Source: Actinomadura macra NBRC 14102
GTDB lineage: Bacteria > Actinomycetota > Actinomycetes > Streptosporangiales > Streptosporangiaceae
Direction of reading: 5' to 3'
DNA: 64,000 nucleotides
NCBI RefSeq assembly: GCF_001552215.1
Contig: NZ_BCQT01000002.1
Span: 372,001-436,000 of the forward strand
This document shows positions 1 to 8,834 of this stretch, piece after piece (the first letter of the stretch is position 1; every line of letters begins with the position of its first letter). Under the pieces are notes generated by a model. It did not search any database, was not told the origin of the DNA, and saw nothing but the letters and a program-made list of their open reading frames with translations. Position numbers and translations under genes: made by a program.

Positions 1-1
1 C

Positions 2-1330
2 AACCTGCACCGCATCGTGGAGTCCGATCCCGCCCTCCAGGGCATGGGGACGACGCTGACGGCGATGCTGTGGGCGGGCAACCAGGTCGCGCTGGTGCAC
101 ATCGGGGACTCCCGCGCGTACCTGCTGCGGGACGGCAGCCTTTTCCAGATCACCCATGACCACACGCTGGTGCAGTCCCTCGTCGACGAGGGCCGGATCA
201 GCCCGGACGAGGCGGCCTCGCACCCGCAGCGCTCCTTGCTGCTGCGAGCGCTCGACGGCCGCGGCGAGGTCGATCCGGACCTGTCGTTGCGCGAGGCGAA
301 GGTCGGCGACCGCTACCTGCTGTGCTCGGACGGCCTGTCGGGCGTCGTCACGGCGGAGACGATCTTCCAGGTGCTGACGGACGTGGCGGACCCGGAGCAG
401 GCCGTCCGCCAGCTCATCGACCTGGCGAACCGCGGTGGCGGCCCGGACAACATCACCTGTGTGGTCGCGGACGTCGTCGATCTCGGGCAGCAGCCGCCGA
501 CGGGCGGGCCGGGCCACGCGGTGGGCGCGGCGGCGAACGCCTCGCCGCCGGAGCCGCCGGGCGGCGGTCCGGGCGCCGGGCCCGCGGACACCCCCGCCGG
601 GCGGGCGGCACAGCTGCGTGACACGATGCCGCAGCCGCCGGTCGCGGTCGATGAGATGCCGCCGCCGGCGCCCGCGCCGATGGCGGGGCCCGCGCAGCAG
701 GGGACGATGCCGCAGACCGTTCCCAGGCGGGCCAGGCGGGGTGGTACCCGCAGGTGGACGTGGCTGGTCGTCGTTGCGGGCGTGGTTGTCGTGGCCGTGG
801 CCGTGGGCGGCGTCTATCTGGTGCAGAACGTCCGGAACGGCTATTACATCGGCGAGGAGGGCGGCAGGGTCGTCCTCTACCGGGGGACGACCGACGAGTT
901 CCCGCTTCTCGACCTGTCCCGCAAGGCCCCCGCGAAGGACCAGCCGAACCCGCCGATCATGGTCGTGGACCTTCCGCAGAACCTCCAGCAGCAGGTGAAG
1001 GCCACCTACTCGGTGAAAGGCCCGGCTGCTCTGAACCAGCTGAAGAACAGCGTCTGCAAGTACGTCCTCATGGAGGAGGGCGGCAAGGTCGCCGTCGCGC
1101 AGGGCAGGGGACAGAAGGACTGCCCGCAGGGCAAGCCCAAGCCCAGCGACATCCCGGTGGCCGAGCTTCCCGGTTCGGACGCCACCGCGGTCAGCAAGGG
1201 CAGCCTCGTGTTCGTCGGCCAGGCCGCCGCGGACGCCAAGCTGAACGAGCTGCGCGTGCGGCGGGAGGAGTGCAAGGCGAACAACCCGGCCATCAAGGAC
1301 TGTCCCTCGGACGGGGGTAAACCCAGATGA
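2..1330 (+). CDS. pstP: PP2C-family Ser/Thr phosphatase PstP (5' end outside window)
   Basis: The window opens inside this gene; 442 residues remain and roughly the first 60-70 of the catalytic domain are missing. The visible PP2C motifs are GMGTTLTAML, the metal-binding HIGDSRAYLLRDG, LLCSDGLSGVV and GGGPDNITCVV. A Pro-rich linker follows at about residues 160-245, then one membrane segment (WLVVVAGVVVVAVAVGGVYL) and an external domain of about 165 residues. This is the architecture of PstP, the phosphatase that reverses PknA/PknB phosphorylation at the membrane. The stop overlaps the next start by ATGA, so it is translationally coupled to the SEDS gene. The order pstP-rodA-pbpA-pknA-pknB is the mycobacterial one. 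Confidence 0.95.
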   Translation, partial: NLHRIVESDPALQGMGTTLTAMLWAGNQVALVHIGDSRAYLLRDGSLFQITHDHTLVQSLVDEGRISPDEAASHPQRSLLLRALDGRGEVDPDLSLREAKVGDRYLLCSDGLSGVVTAETIFQVLTDVADPEQAVRQLIDLANRGGGPDNITCVVADVVDLGQQPPTGGPGHAVGAAANASPPEPPGGGPGAGPADTPAGRAAQLRDTMPQPPVAVDEMPPPAPAPMAGPAQQGTMPQTVPRRARRGGTRRWTWLVVVAGVVVVAVAVGGVYLVQNVRNGYYIGEEGGRVVLYRGTTDEFPLLDLSRKAPAKDQPNPPIMVVDLPQNLQQQVKATYSVKGPAALNQLKNSVCKYVLMEEGGKVAVAQGRGQKDCPQGKPKPSDIPVAELPGSDATAVSKGSLVFVGQAAADAKLNELRVRREECKANNPAIKDCPSDGGKPR

Positions 1331-2913
1331 GCGGCCTCGGGGCGCAGCTCAAGGCGCATTTGCCGTACCAGCGGCGCAATGCCGCCTCGTTCGCGTTGCT
1401 GATCTTCGCGATGGTGCTGACGTTGTCGGCGTTCGCGGAGGTCGGGCTGGCCCGGGACGGCAAGATCCCGGGCGGGCTGTTCGTGTACGGCGGGGGCCTG
1501 GCGGTGCTGGCGTTCACCGCCTACTTCGTCCAGGCGAAGTTCGCGTCGTACGCCGACCCGCTGCTGCTGCCGCTGGCGGTCGCGCTGAACGGCATCGGGC
1601 TGGCGATGATCTACCGGCTCGACCTGGACACCAGCGAGGACAAGAAGGCCGCGGCGGCCGCCGGCAAGAAGCTGGTCGCGGACGCGGCGGACGCGCCGGG
1701 CCAGCTGATGTGGACGTTCGTCGGGATCGTGCTGTTCGTCGCCGCCGTCCTGATCATGCGGGACACCGACAAGTCCGACGCGCCGCTGTCGTTCACCCCG
1801 AAGACCGCGCAGCGCTACACGTACCTGATCGGCCTCGGCGCGGTCATCCTGCTGCTGCTGCCGATCGTCCCCGGCATCGGTGCCGAGATCAACGGTGCCC
1901 GCGTGTGGATCCGCCTCGGCCCGTTCTCGGTGCAGCCGGGCGAGTTCGCCAAGCTGCTGCTGGTCGTGTTCTTCGCCGGGTACCTGGTGAACAAGCGCCA
2001 GGCCATGTCGCTGATCGGCAAGAAGGTCGGCCCGATCAGCCTGCCGCGCGCACGTGACCTCGGCCCGATCCTGGTGATGTGGTTCTTCTGCCTGGGCGTG
2101 CTGTTCATGCAGAAGGACCTCGGCACCGCGCTGCTGTTCTTCGGCCTGTTCGTGTCGATGCTCTACATCGCCACGCAGCGGGTGTCCTGGGTGATGATCG
2201 GTATCGGCCTGCTGGCGATCGGCGTGTTCATCGCGACGCTGCTGCCGTTCATGGGTCACGTCAACCAGCGCATCGACATCTGGCAGAACCCGAAGCCGTA
2301 CTTCGACGGCGGCTGCCTGCTGGACAGCGGCAAGGTCGTCCCGGTCAATCCCGACACCGACATCTTCAAGAAGTACAAGGCGCAGGGCAGCATCTCCCCG
2401 GGGTTCAGCGCCTGCGCGGAGCTCGGCGGGGAGTACTCCGACAGCGCGCAGCTCATGAAGGGCCTGTTCGCGCTGGGCCAGGGCGGGGTGCTCGGCACCG
2501 GACTCGGCCAGGGCGAACCGTGGCGGACGCCGCTGTCGTTCAGCGACTTCATCTTCGACTCGCTGGGCGAAGAGCTCGGCTTGACGGGTCTGATGGTGTT
2601 GCTGCTGGTGTACGCGTTGATCGTGCAACGCGGGATGAAGACCGCCGTCGCCGCCCGCGACCCGTTCCTGAAACTCTTCGCCGGGGGCGTCTCCTTCGTC
2701 CTCGGCCTCCAGGTGTTCGTGATCGTCGGTGGCGTCACCCGGCTGATCCCGCTCACCGGTCTGACGACGCCGTTCCTCTCGCAGGGCGGCTCGTCCCTGA
2801 TGGCCAACTGGATTCTGATCGCGATCCTGGTCCGGATGAGCCATGACGCACGCAAACCCGCCCCCCAGGCGATTCAGGACGAGGGCATGACCCAGATCGT
2901 GAGCACGAGGTGA
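1327..2913 (+). CDS. rodA: SEDS peptidoglycan polymerase, RodA/FtsW family
   Basis: A 528-residue polytopic membrane protein with about ten to twelve hydrophobic segments. SEDS proteins polymerise lipid II glycan chains with a class B penicillin-binding protein, encoded here by the next gene. Family landmarks are the NGARVWIRLGPFSVQPGEFAK segment around residue 190, a long external loop near residues 310-385, and the C-terminal LTTPFLSQGGSSL block. The start ATG overlaps the pstP stop. By gene order it corresponds to mycobacterial RodA (Rv0017c), although similarity-based pipelines often call such proteins FtsW; sequence reading alone does not settle elongasome versus divisome use. Confidence 0.95.
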   Translation: MSGLGAQLKAHLPYQRRNAASFALLIFAMVLTLSAFAEVGLARDGKIPGGLFVYGGGLAVLAFTAYFVQAKFASYADPLLLPLAVALNGIGLAMIYRLDLDTSEDKKAAAAAGKKLVADAADAPGQLMWTFVGIVLFVAAVLIMRDTDKSDAPLSFTPKTAQRYTYLIGLGAVILLLLPIVPGIGAEINGARVWIRLGPFSVQPGEFAKLLLVVFFAGYLVNKRQAMSLIGKKVGPISLPRARDLGPILVMWFFCLGVLFMQKDLGTALLFFGLFVSMLYIATQRVSWVMIGIGLLAIGVFIATLLPFMGHVNQRIDIWQNPKPYFDGGCLLDSGKVVPVNPDTDIFKKYKAQGSISPGFSACAELGGEYSDSAQLMKGLFALGQGGVLGTGLGQGEPWRTPLSFSDFIFDSLGEELGLTGLMVLLLVYALIVQRGMKTAVAARDPFLKLFAGGVSFVLGLQVFVIVGGVTRLIPLTGLTTPFLSQGGSSLMANWILIAILVRMSHDARKPAPQAIQDEGMTQIVSTR

Positions 2914-2930
2914 TCTCCCCCTCATGAACC

Positions 2931-3027
2931 CCGAGCGAGCCGGCGCGGTCCTGACCGAGGAGCGCGCGCAGCGACGAAGGAGCGAGCACGCGACGAGCGA
3001 GGGCCGTGCTTTCCCGGGCTCGCTCGG
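2931..3027. repeat. inverted repeat in rodA-pbpA spacer
   Basis: The 135-bp spacer is rich in GAGCGA-type words and has 11-bp inverted arms, CCGAGCGAGCC at 2931-2941 and GGCTCGCTCGG at 3017-3027, separated by 75 bp. The rest of the operon is overlapping or tightly spaced. The arms could form an RNA structure or mark an inserted short intergenic repeat. There is no T-run, so a simple terminator is unlikely. Confidence 0.45.
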
Positions 3028-3048
3028 CGCCGAGCGGAGCGAGGCCAC

Positions 3049-4530
3049 ATGAACATGGACAAGCCGATCAGGCGAGTGGCGATCTTCGGGTTGCTGCTGT
3101 TCTTCGGGCTGATGGCGCAGGTGAACTACGTCCAGGGCAGCCAGGCGGAGGACCTGCGCACGGACCCGAACAACAGCCGGCAGTACTCGGACCTGTTCAA
3201 CTCGCCCCGCGGGACGATCTCGGCGGGCGGCGTGGTGCTCGTGACGTCGCAGGAGACCGGCAAGGACAACCCGAAGTACGGCCGGTCCTACAAGGACGGC
3301 CCGATCTTCGCTCCCGTGACGGGGTACTTCAACGGCAACGCCACGCAGGTGGAGCGGGCCTACAACTCGCTGCTCGGCGGCAAGGACAAGCGGATCACGC
3401 AGCAGCGCTGGTTCGACACGTTCATCGGCAAGAAGGCCGAGGGGGCGAACCTGGAGCTGTCGATCAACACGGAGGCGCAGCGGGTCGCCTACCAGCGGCT
3501 GCGGGCGCAGACGCAGGAGGGCCGCCGCGGCGGCGCCGTGGTGATGGACATCAAGACCGGCGCGATCCAGGTCGCGGCGTCGTGGCCGTCGTTCGACCCG
3601 AACGAAGTGGCACCGCAGGCGGGTGACAAGGGCGCGAAGCGGCTGGAGGAGCTGGACGGCGCGAAGGGCGTCATCAAGCCGCTGGTGGACAACGCGCTGA
3701 GCCAGACGTTCCCGCCGGGCTCGTCCTTCAAGGCCGTGACGTCGGCGGTGGGGATGGAGAGGCTCAACCTCAGCAGCTCGTCCACGGTGAACACCGGCCA
3801 GCTGATCCTGCCGGAGTCGGGGAAGCCGCTGCCGAACTCGCACGACAGCGGGAGCTGCGCGGGGCAGGCGCCGCTGAAGGGCGCGTTCGCCGAGTCCTGC
3901 AACACCTCGTTCGCGAAGATGGCGCTCGATCTCGGGATCCAGCAGCTGCACCAGGGCGCGGAGAAGTTCGGTTTCGGGAAGAGGGTCACGCTGGAGCCGG
4001 ACATGTACGCCGCCGAGAGCGACGTGCCGTTGACGACGCGGGACGCGAGCGGCAAGACGATCCCGACCGGTGGCGACGCGACGGCGCGATCCGGCATTGG
4101 CCAGCAGGACGTGCGGGCCACGCCGCTGCAAATGGCGATGGTCGCTGCGGCGATCGCGAACAAGGGCAAGATCATGAACCCGTACGTGGTGCAGAAGGTG
4201 CGGGCGAAGGACCAGAGCGAGCTGTACAACGCCTCGCCGAAGGTGTACGCGCAGGCCATGTCGTCCGACCACGCCGGGCAGCTCGCGGACATGATGCGCG
4301 CGGTGGTCTCCGAGGGCACCGCGAAGAACCTCCAGGGCCGCAACATCGCGGGTAAGACCGGTACGGCCGAGCAGGGAGCGCCGATTCCGAACTCCCGCTG
4401 GTTCGTCGGGTTCGGCCCGGTGGAGAACCCGCGGTACGCGTTCGCGGTGATCACCGAGGGTCCCGGCGACGGCGCGACCAACGCCGGTCCCGTGGCTGCG
4501 GAGATCATGGCGGCGGTGCTGAGGAAGTGA
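3049..4530 (+). CDS. pbpA: penicillin-binding protein PbpA (class B transpeptidase)
   Basis: The product is 493 residues: a short cytoplasmic tail, one N-terminal membrane anchor (VAIFGLLLFFGLMAQVNYVQ), a dimerisation domain and a transpeptidase domain. The catalytic motifs are all present: SxxK as PPGSSFK with Ser at about residue 225, SxN-type SCN in AESCNTSFAK, and KTGTAEQG near the C terminus. It cross-links peptidoglycan and is the expected partner of the preceding SEDS protein. The chosen ATG follows a purine-rich stretch (GGAGCGAGG). The stop overlaps the pknA GTG by four bases. Confidence 0.95.
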   Translation: MNMDKPIRRVAIFGLLLFFGLMAQVNYVQGSQAEDLRTDPNNSRQYSDLFNSPRGTISAGGVVLVTSQETGKDNPKYGRSYKDGPIFAPVTGYFNGNATQVERAYNSLLGGKDKRITQQRWFDTFIGKKAEGANLELSINTEAQRVAYQRLRAQTQEGRRGGAVVMDIKTGAIQVAASWPSFDPNEVAPQAGDKGAKRLEELDGAKGVIKPLVDNALSQTFPPGSSFKAVTSAVGMERLNLSSSSTVNTGQLILPESGKPLPNSHDSGSCAGQAPLKGAFAESCNTSFAKMALDLGIQQLHQGAEKFGFGKRVTLEPDMYAAESDVPLTTRDASGKTIPTGGDATARSGIGQQDVRATPLQMAMVAAAIANKGKIMNPYVVQKVRAKDQSELYNASPKVYAQAMSSDHAGQLADMMRAVVSEGTAKNLQGRNIAGKTGTAEQGAPIPNSRWFVGFGPVENPRYAFAVITEGPGDGATNAGPVAAEIMAAVLRK

Positions 4531-5963
4531 GCGCGGGCCTCGTCCTGAACCACCGGTACCGGCTGCTGGAGCGGCTGGCGACCGGGGGGATGGGCGAGGT
4601 CTGGCGTGCGTCCGACGCGGTGCGCGGGCGGCTGGTGGCGGTGAAGCTGCTGCGCCTGGAGCTCGGCTCGGATGTGTCGGCGCGCCGCCGGTTCGAGTCG
4701 GAGGCCGATCTCGCGGCAGGCCTCAAGCATCGCGGTATCGCACAGGTATTCGATTTCGGTGAGCAGGACGGCCGGACGTACCTGGTGATGGAGCTGGTCC
4801 CGGGCAAGCCGCTCGATGCGATCCTCGCTCGCGACGGCGGATTGCCGCTGGAGGCCGTCCTGGACCTGATGGTGCAGGCGGGACGGGCGCTGACGGTGGC
4901 GCACGAGGCCGGGATCGTGCATCGGGACGTGAAGCCGGCGAACCTGATGGTGTCGCCGGACGGCACGTTGAAGATCACTGATTTCGGGATCGCGCGGCGG
5001 CTGGCGGCGGCGTCGCAGACCGCGACCGGCATGGTGATGGGGACGGCGCACTACATTTCGCCGGAGCAGGCGTCGGGGCAGCAGATCAGCCCGTCCGCCG
5101 ACGTGTACTCGCTGGGCGTGGTGGCCTACGAGTGCCTGACCGGCGCGCCGCCGTTCGATGGCCGGACGCCGGTGGAGATCGCGCTGAAGCATGTGAAGGA
5201 CGCGCCGCCGGAACTGCCCGCGCGGGTGCCCGCGGCGGCGCGGGCGCTGATCTCGCAGATGCTGGCCAAGGTGCCCGCGGAGCGTCCGGCGAACGCGAAC
5301 GCCGTGGCGGACCGGGCGCTACAGATCCGGGCTTCGCTGAGCACCGGCCGGCTGGTGCGGCCCGGGGAGAAACCCGGTGTGAGCGCCGTCACCGCGGTGG
5401 TGGGGCTGGGCGCTGCCCGTCCTACGGCGGGACCGACTGTCCGAAACGTGGGGCAGACGTCCAATATGTCGGGATTTGACGTTACCTCTGGGCCGGATAA
5501 CCTCACCAAGGGGACCGGGCAACGACGCTCGGCCATGGCGTACGCGTCGGTCGCCGCCGGGCTGCTGCTCGTCGGCGTCTTGGCCGCGTCCCTGTGGAAA
5601 GGGCTCGCGGTCGCCGGTTCCGGTAACAAGCGCGACCCTGCACCGGCTCCGGCAACGGGTCCGGCCGGCGGCGAAGTCGAGGAGGACCCCGCCGCCCCAC
5701 CAGGCACACCGTCCGTCCGAAAGACCCGGCGTCCGGCACCGGCCGTCACGAGGCGGCATGGGACGCGTAGTATCCGTCCGTCAACGCCTGGAGCGGGCAG
5801 CGCGTCCACTACACAGAAGCCAACGAGGAAACCGCCCCGGGCGACTCGCAGCGCCCCAGACCCGACACCGCCACCGACGGTGAGCACCACGACTCCGTCA
5901 ACTCCGAGCCCGGATCCCTCACCCACGCATAACGGGGAGCTAGGTTCGGAGGACAAGGTGTAG
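4527..5963 (+). CDS. pknA: Ser/Thr protein kinase PknA-like
   Basis: A 478-residue Hanks-type kinase. The glycine loop is ATGGMGEVWRA, the VAIK-type lysine lies in VAVKLLRLE, the catalytic loop is HRDVKPANL (Asp at about residue 134), DFG follows in KITDFGIARR, and the activation-segment end is GTAHYISPEQASG. A linker leads to one membrane helix (SVAAGLLLVGVLAASLWKG) and a Pro/Thr-rich external tail without PASTA repeats. It starts at a GTG inside the pbpA stop (GTGA overlap). Kinases at this locus phosphorylate division and wall-synthesis proteins. The tail is longer than in mycobacterial PknA and looks disordered. Confidence 0.93.
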   Translation: MSAGLVLNHRYRLLERLATGGMGEVWRASDAVRGRLVAVKLLRLELGSDVSARRRFESEADLAAGLKHRGIAQVFDFGEQDGRTYLVMELVPGKPLDAILARDGGLPLEAVLDLMVQAGRALTVAHEAGIVHRDVKPANLMVSPDGTLKITDFGIARRLAAASQTATGMVMGTAHYISPEQASGQQISPSADVYSLGVVAYECLTGAPPFDGRTPVEIALKHVKDAPPELPARVPAAARALISQMLAKVPAERPANANAVADRALQIRASLSTGRLVRPGEKPGVSAVTAVVGLGAARPTAGPTVRNVGQTSNMSGFDVTSGPDNLTKGTGQRRSAMAYASVAAGLLLVGVLAASLWKGLAVAGSGNKRDPAPAPATGPAGGEVEEDPAAPPGTPSVRKTRRPAPAVTRRHGTRSIRPSTPGAGSASTTQKPTRKPPRATRSAPDPTPPPTVSTTTPSTPSPDPSPTHNGELGSEDKV

Positions 5964-5985
5964 ACGTACGAGGGAAAGTGCACAT

Positions 5986-7797
5986 ATGAGTCAACCTCGG
6001 CTGCTCGGCGGCCGCTACGAGCTCGACACGGTGATCGGGCGGGGCGGCATGGCCGAGGTCTACCGTGCCCGAGACCTGCGTCTCGATCGCGTGGTCGCGG
6101 TCAAGACGCTGCGCTCCGACCTGGCCCGTGACCCCACGTTCCAGGCCCGGTTCCGGCGTGAGGCGCAGTCGGCCGCGTCGCTGAACCACCCCTCGGTCAT
6201 CGCCGTGTACGACACCGGCGAGGACATGATCGGCGACACGTCCATCCCCTACATCGTCATGGAGTACGTGGACGGCAGCACGCTGCGCGACCTGCTGAGG
6301 GAGAACCGCGCGCTGCTGCCCGACAAGGCACTGGAGATCACCGACGGGATCCTGCGCGCGCTGGACTACAGCCACCGCGGCGGGATCGTGCACCGCGACA
6401 TCAAACCCGCCAACGTGATGATGACCCGGGCGCACGAGGTCAAGGTCATGGACTTCGGCATCGCCCGTGCCATGTCCGACTCGGCGGCGACGATGACGCA
6501 GACCGCCCAGGTGATCGGCACCGCGCAGTACCTGTCGCCCGAGCAGGCGCGCGGCGAGCGCGTCGACGCCCGCAGTGACATCTACTCCACCGGCTGCGTG
6601 CTGTACGAACTGCTCACCGGCAAGCCGCCGTTCACCGGCGACTCCCCGGTCGCCATCGCCTACCAGCACGTCCGGGAGGAGCCGGTCCCGCCGTCCCAGG
6701 TGGACCCGGAGATCCCGCACTGGGCCGACGCGATCGTGTTGAAGGCGATGGCCAAGGACCCGGCGCACCGCTACCAGAACGCGAACGAGTTCCGGCAGGA
6801 GATCCAGCGCGTCCTCCAGGGGCAGCCGGTGGCCTCGACCGCCGCGTCCACGATGCTGATGGGCGCGCAGCCCGGCGGCACCCAGGTGATGGGCGGCTAC
6901 CCGCAGGGCGGTCCGGCGCGCACGCAGGTGCAGCGTCCGGTCGGCAACGGATACGACCTGCCGCCCGCCCAGTACGACGAGGACGGCCTTGAGCGCGGCG
7001 GCGGCGGGAAGAAGGCCGCGATCTGGATCGCGCTCGCCGTGCTGTTCATCGGCGGCGCCGCCGTGATCGGCTTCATGATGTCGGGCGGCAACGGTAAGGA
7101 CGACAAGAAGGTCGTGGTCCCGCAGAGCATCGTGGACGTCCCGCAGGCGCAGGCGAAGGCGCAGCTCACCAAGCTCGGGCTGAAGGTCGGCGACCCGAAG
7201 TTCGACTACAGCGACGATATTCGGCGCGGCAACGTCCTCAGCTCCGACCCGAGGCCCGGCAGCGAGCTGGAGGAGGGCGCGACGGTGACGTTGACGGTCT
7301 CCAGGGGCAAGCGGCCGCCCGCCACGATCGAGGTCCCGGACGTGACCGGCAAGCCGTACACGGTGGCGAAGAACCTGCTGGAGGCCCAGGGCTTCGACGT
7401 CGAGAAGCGGGTGGAGACGAGCGACTCCGTCCCGCGTCTCAGCGTGATCCGCACCGACCCGGCCGGTGGGGAGAAGGCGCCGAAGAAGTCGACCGTCATC
7501 GTGTACGTGTCGAACGGGCCGAGCAACCTGAAGGTGCCGAACCTGACGAACAGCAGCCAGCGGGCCGCCTGCGCGAGGCTGGAGGGTCTCGGGCTGAAGT
7601 GCTCGGTGCAGCGGGGCACGCCGCCGCCGGACAAGCAGGTCGCGGTCGGCTTCGTGTACGACCAGTCCCCGGGCCCGGACGCGACGGTGGCGCCGGGCGA
7701 CGTCGTCACCATCTTCGTGGCGCAGAAGCCGTCTCCGACCCCGACGCTGCCGACCGGAACGCCGACCGGGCTCCCCGGTTTCCCGAACGGCGACTGA
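5986..7797 (+). CDS. pknB: Ser/Thr protein kinase PknB with three PASTA repeats
   Basis: A 603-residue transmembrane kinase. The N-terminal domain has GRGGMAEVYRA, HRDIKPANV (Asp at about residue 138), DFGIARA, and a Thr-rich activation loop ending GTAQYLSPEQARG. A membrane helix lies near residue 350 (IWIALAVLFIGGAAVIGFMM). The external part holds three PASTA units of about 68 residues, beginning near VVVPQSIVDVPQAQA, IEVPDVTGKPYT and LKVPNLTNSSQ, then a Pro/Thr tail. PASTA domains bind muropeptides or lipid II, linking wall status to phosphorylation. Mycobacterial PknB has four PASTA units; only three are seen here. It is the last gene of the operon, followed by a strong hairpin. Confidence 0.96.
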   Translation: MSQPRLLGGRYELDTVIGRGGMAEVYRARDLRLDRVVAVKTLRSDLARDPTFQARFRREAQSAASLNHPSVIAVYDTGEDMIGDTSIPYIVMEYVDGSTLRDLLRENRALLPDKALEITDGILRALDYSHRGGIVHRDIKPANVMMTRAHEVKVMDFGIARAMSDSAATMTQTAQVIGTAQYLSPEQARGERVDARSDIYSTGCVLYELLTGKPPFTGDSPVAIAYQHVREEPVPPSQVDPEIPHWADAIVLKAMAKDPAHRYQNANEFRQEIQRVLQGQPVASTAASTMLMGAQPGGTQVMGGYPQGGPARTQVQRPVGNGYDLPPAQYDEDGLERGGGGKKAAIWIALAVLFIGGAAVIGFMMSGGNGKDDKKVVVPQSIVDVPQAQAKAQLTKLGLKVGDPKFDYSDDIRRGNVLSSDPRPGSELEEGATVTLTVSRGKRPPATIEVPDVTGKPYTVAKNLLEAQGFDVEKRVETSDSVPRLSVIRTDPAGGEKAPKKSTVIVYVSNGPSNLKVPNLTNSSQRAACARLEGLGLKCSVQRGTPPPDKQVAVGFVYDQSPGPDATVAPGDVVTIFVAQKPSPTPTLPTGTPTGLPGFPNGD

Positions 7798-7813
7798 GCG
7801 CGCCCGTACATGA

Positions 7814-7853
7814 CAAGGCCCCGGCCCCCTCAGCTGAGGGGGCCGGGGCCTTG
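7814..7853. terminator. perfect long palindrome after pknB
   Basis: A 20-bp arm meets its exact complement with no unpaired loop base. The half-site reads CAAGGCCCCGGCCCCCTCAG and the centre is CAGCTG. Placed 17 bp after the pknB stop and before a convergent gene, it is best read as the operon terminator. It has no T-run, as is common in high-GC actinomycetes. Confidence 0.8.
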
Positions 7854-7905
7854 GTCGTCGTCGGTCGGCGACACGTGGTCACCGGGCATGGCGCCGGGCA
7901 TAAGG

Positions 7906-7944
7906 GAGGGCCTCCGCCACTCGGGGGCAATGGCGGAAGCCCTC
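7906..7944 (-). terminator. hairpin downstream of trpG
   Basis: A 14-bp stem with one mismatch: GAGGGCCTCCGCCA at 7906-7919 pairs with TGGCGGAAGCCCTC at 7931-7944 around an 11-base loop. It lies about 110 bp past the trpG stop on that strand and probably ends the minus-strand transcript. Confidence 0.55.
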
Positions 7945-8054
7945 AGTAGGGTCTTCGGAGTGAGATGTCGGGACGTTACGGGTTTCAGCGGATTTTTTCG
8001 GTACACGGCGGCGAACGGCTCGCCGACGTCACCCCACCACGGTGAATACGCAGG

Positions 8055-8639
8055 TCATACGAGGGATGCGCACATCTCAAGCCAGTTCGAGAGGAGGCGG
8101 TGCCCGTCGGCGGACAGCACGGACTCGGGATGGAACTGGACGCCCTCGATGGGGAGCGTCCTGTGCCGCAGGCCCATGACGACCCCGTCCGGCGTCCGGG
8201 CGGTGATCCGCAGGACGTGGCCGGGCACGGTGGCGGGCTCGACGGCGAGCGAGTGGTAGCGGGTCGCGGGGAACGGGTCGGGCAGACCGCGGAACACGCC
8301 GGCGCCGTCGTGCGCGATGGGGCTCGCGTACCCGTGGACGACCTCCGGCGCCCGCGACACTGTCGCGCCGAACACATGGGCGATCACCTGATGGCCGAGG
8401 CAGACGCCGAGGAGGGGCGCGGCGCGGCGCTCCGCGTCCTGGACGAGATCCAGGCACACCTCGGAGCCGGCGGGGTGCCCGGGGCCCGGGCTCAGCAGCA
8501 CGCCCCCGGCCGCCGCGGCGTCCCGGACCGTGACGTCCGAGCGGTCCTTGACGACACAGTCGGCGCCGAGCTCCCGCAGGTACTGGACGATGTTGAACAC
8601 GAAGCTGTCGTGGTTGTCCACGACGAGGACGCGCATCAT
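8055..8639 (-). CDS. trpG: glutamine amidotransferase, anthranilate/aminodeoxychorismate synthase component II
   Basis: A 194-residue class I glutamine amidotransferase. The nucleophile Cys is in LLGVCLGHQVIAH, the oxyanion region is LLSPGPGHPAG, and the His-Glu pair is in FHPESVLS. It supplies ammonia from glutamine to TrpE or PabB-type chorismate enzymes. No component I gene is nearby, and in actinobacteria this orphan subunit beside pknB may serve both pathways. The start is MMRVLVVDNHDSFVFNI; the second ATG (8636) is equally possible. The start lies 1 bp past the stop of the small membrane-protein gene, so translation is probably coupled. Confidence 0.92.
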   Translation of the reverse strand: MMRVLVVDNHDSFVFNIVQYLRELGADCVVKDRSDVTVRDAAAAGGVLLSPGPGHPAGSEVCLDLVQDAERRAAPLLGVCLGHQVIAHVFGATVSRAPEVVHGYASPIAHDGAGVFRGLPDPFPATRYHSLAVEPATVPGHVLRITARTPDGVVMGLRHRTLPIEGVQFHPESVLSADGHRLLSNWLEMCASLV

Positions 8640-8640
8640 C

Positions 8641-8826
8641 TCACCCGGGCCCGGGCGGGCTGGACGGCGTGCCGTTGACGACGCCGTGGTCGAACTGGAC
8701 CTTGGGTTCCAGCCAGGGGAACACGAGATACCAGAACACGATGCCGGCCGCGAGGGCGAGGAGGAGTGCGACGGCGGTCTTGGTCTGCCAGGTCCCCGGC
8801 AGATGGCGCCAGATCCAGGCGTACAC
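8641..8826 (-). CDS. small single-span membrane protein beside sortase
   Basis: A 61-residue protein starting at GTG, eight bases after the sortase stop and with an AGAGG upstream. It has one hydrophobic segment (KTAVALLLALAAGIVFWYLV) followed by a Pro/Gly-rich tail. Its position between a class E sortase and trpG, with both spacers under 10 bp, indicates one operon. I do not recognise a family; a role assisting sortase at the membrane is only a guess from position. Confidence 0.75.
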   Translation of the reverse strand: MYAWIWRHLPGTWQTKTAVALLLALAAGIVFWYLVFPWLEPKVQFDHGVVNGTPSSPPGPG

Positions 8827-8834
8827 GGTGGCCT

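Noticed and set aside
1006..4272. Very long minus-strand open frame of 1088 codons
   Set aside because: It is opposite pstP, rodA and pbpA, whose motifs are clear; the antisense product is Arg/His/Asp-rich without domains, as expected for a high-GC shadow frame.
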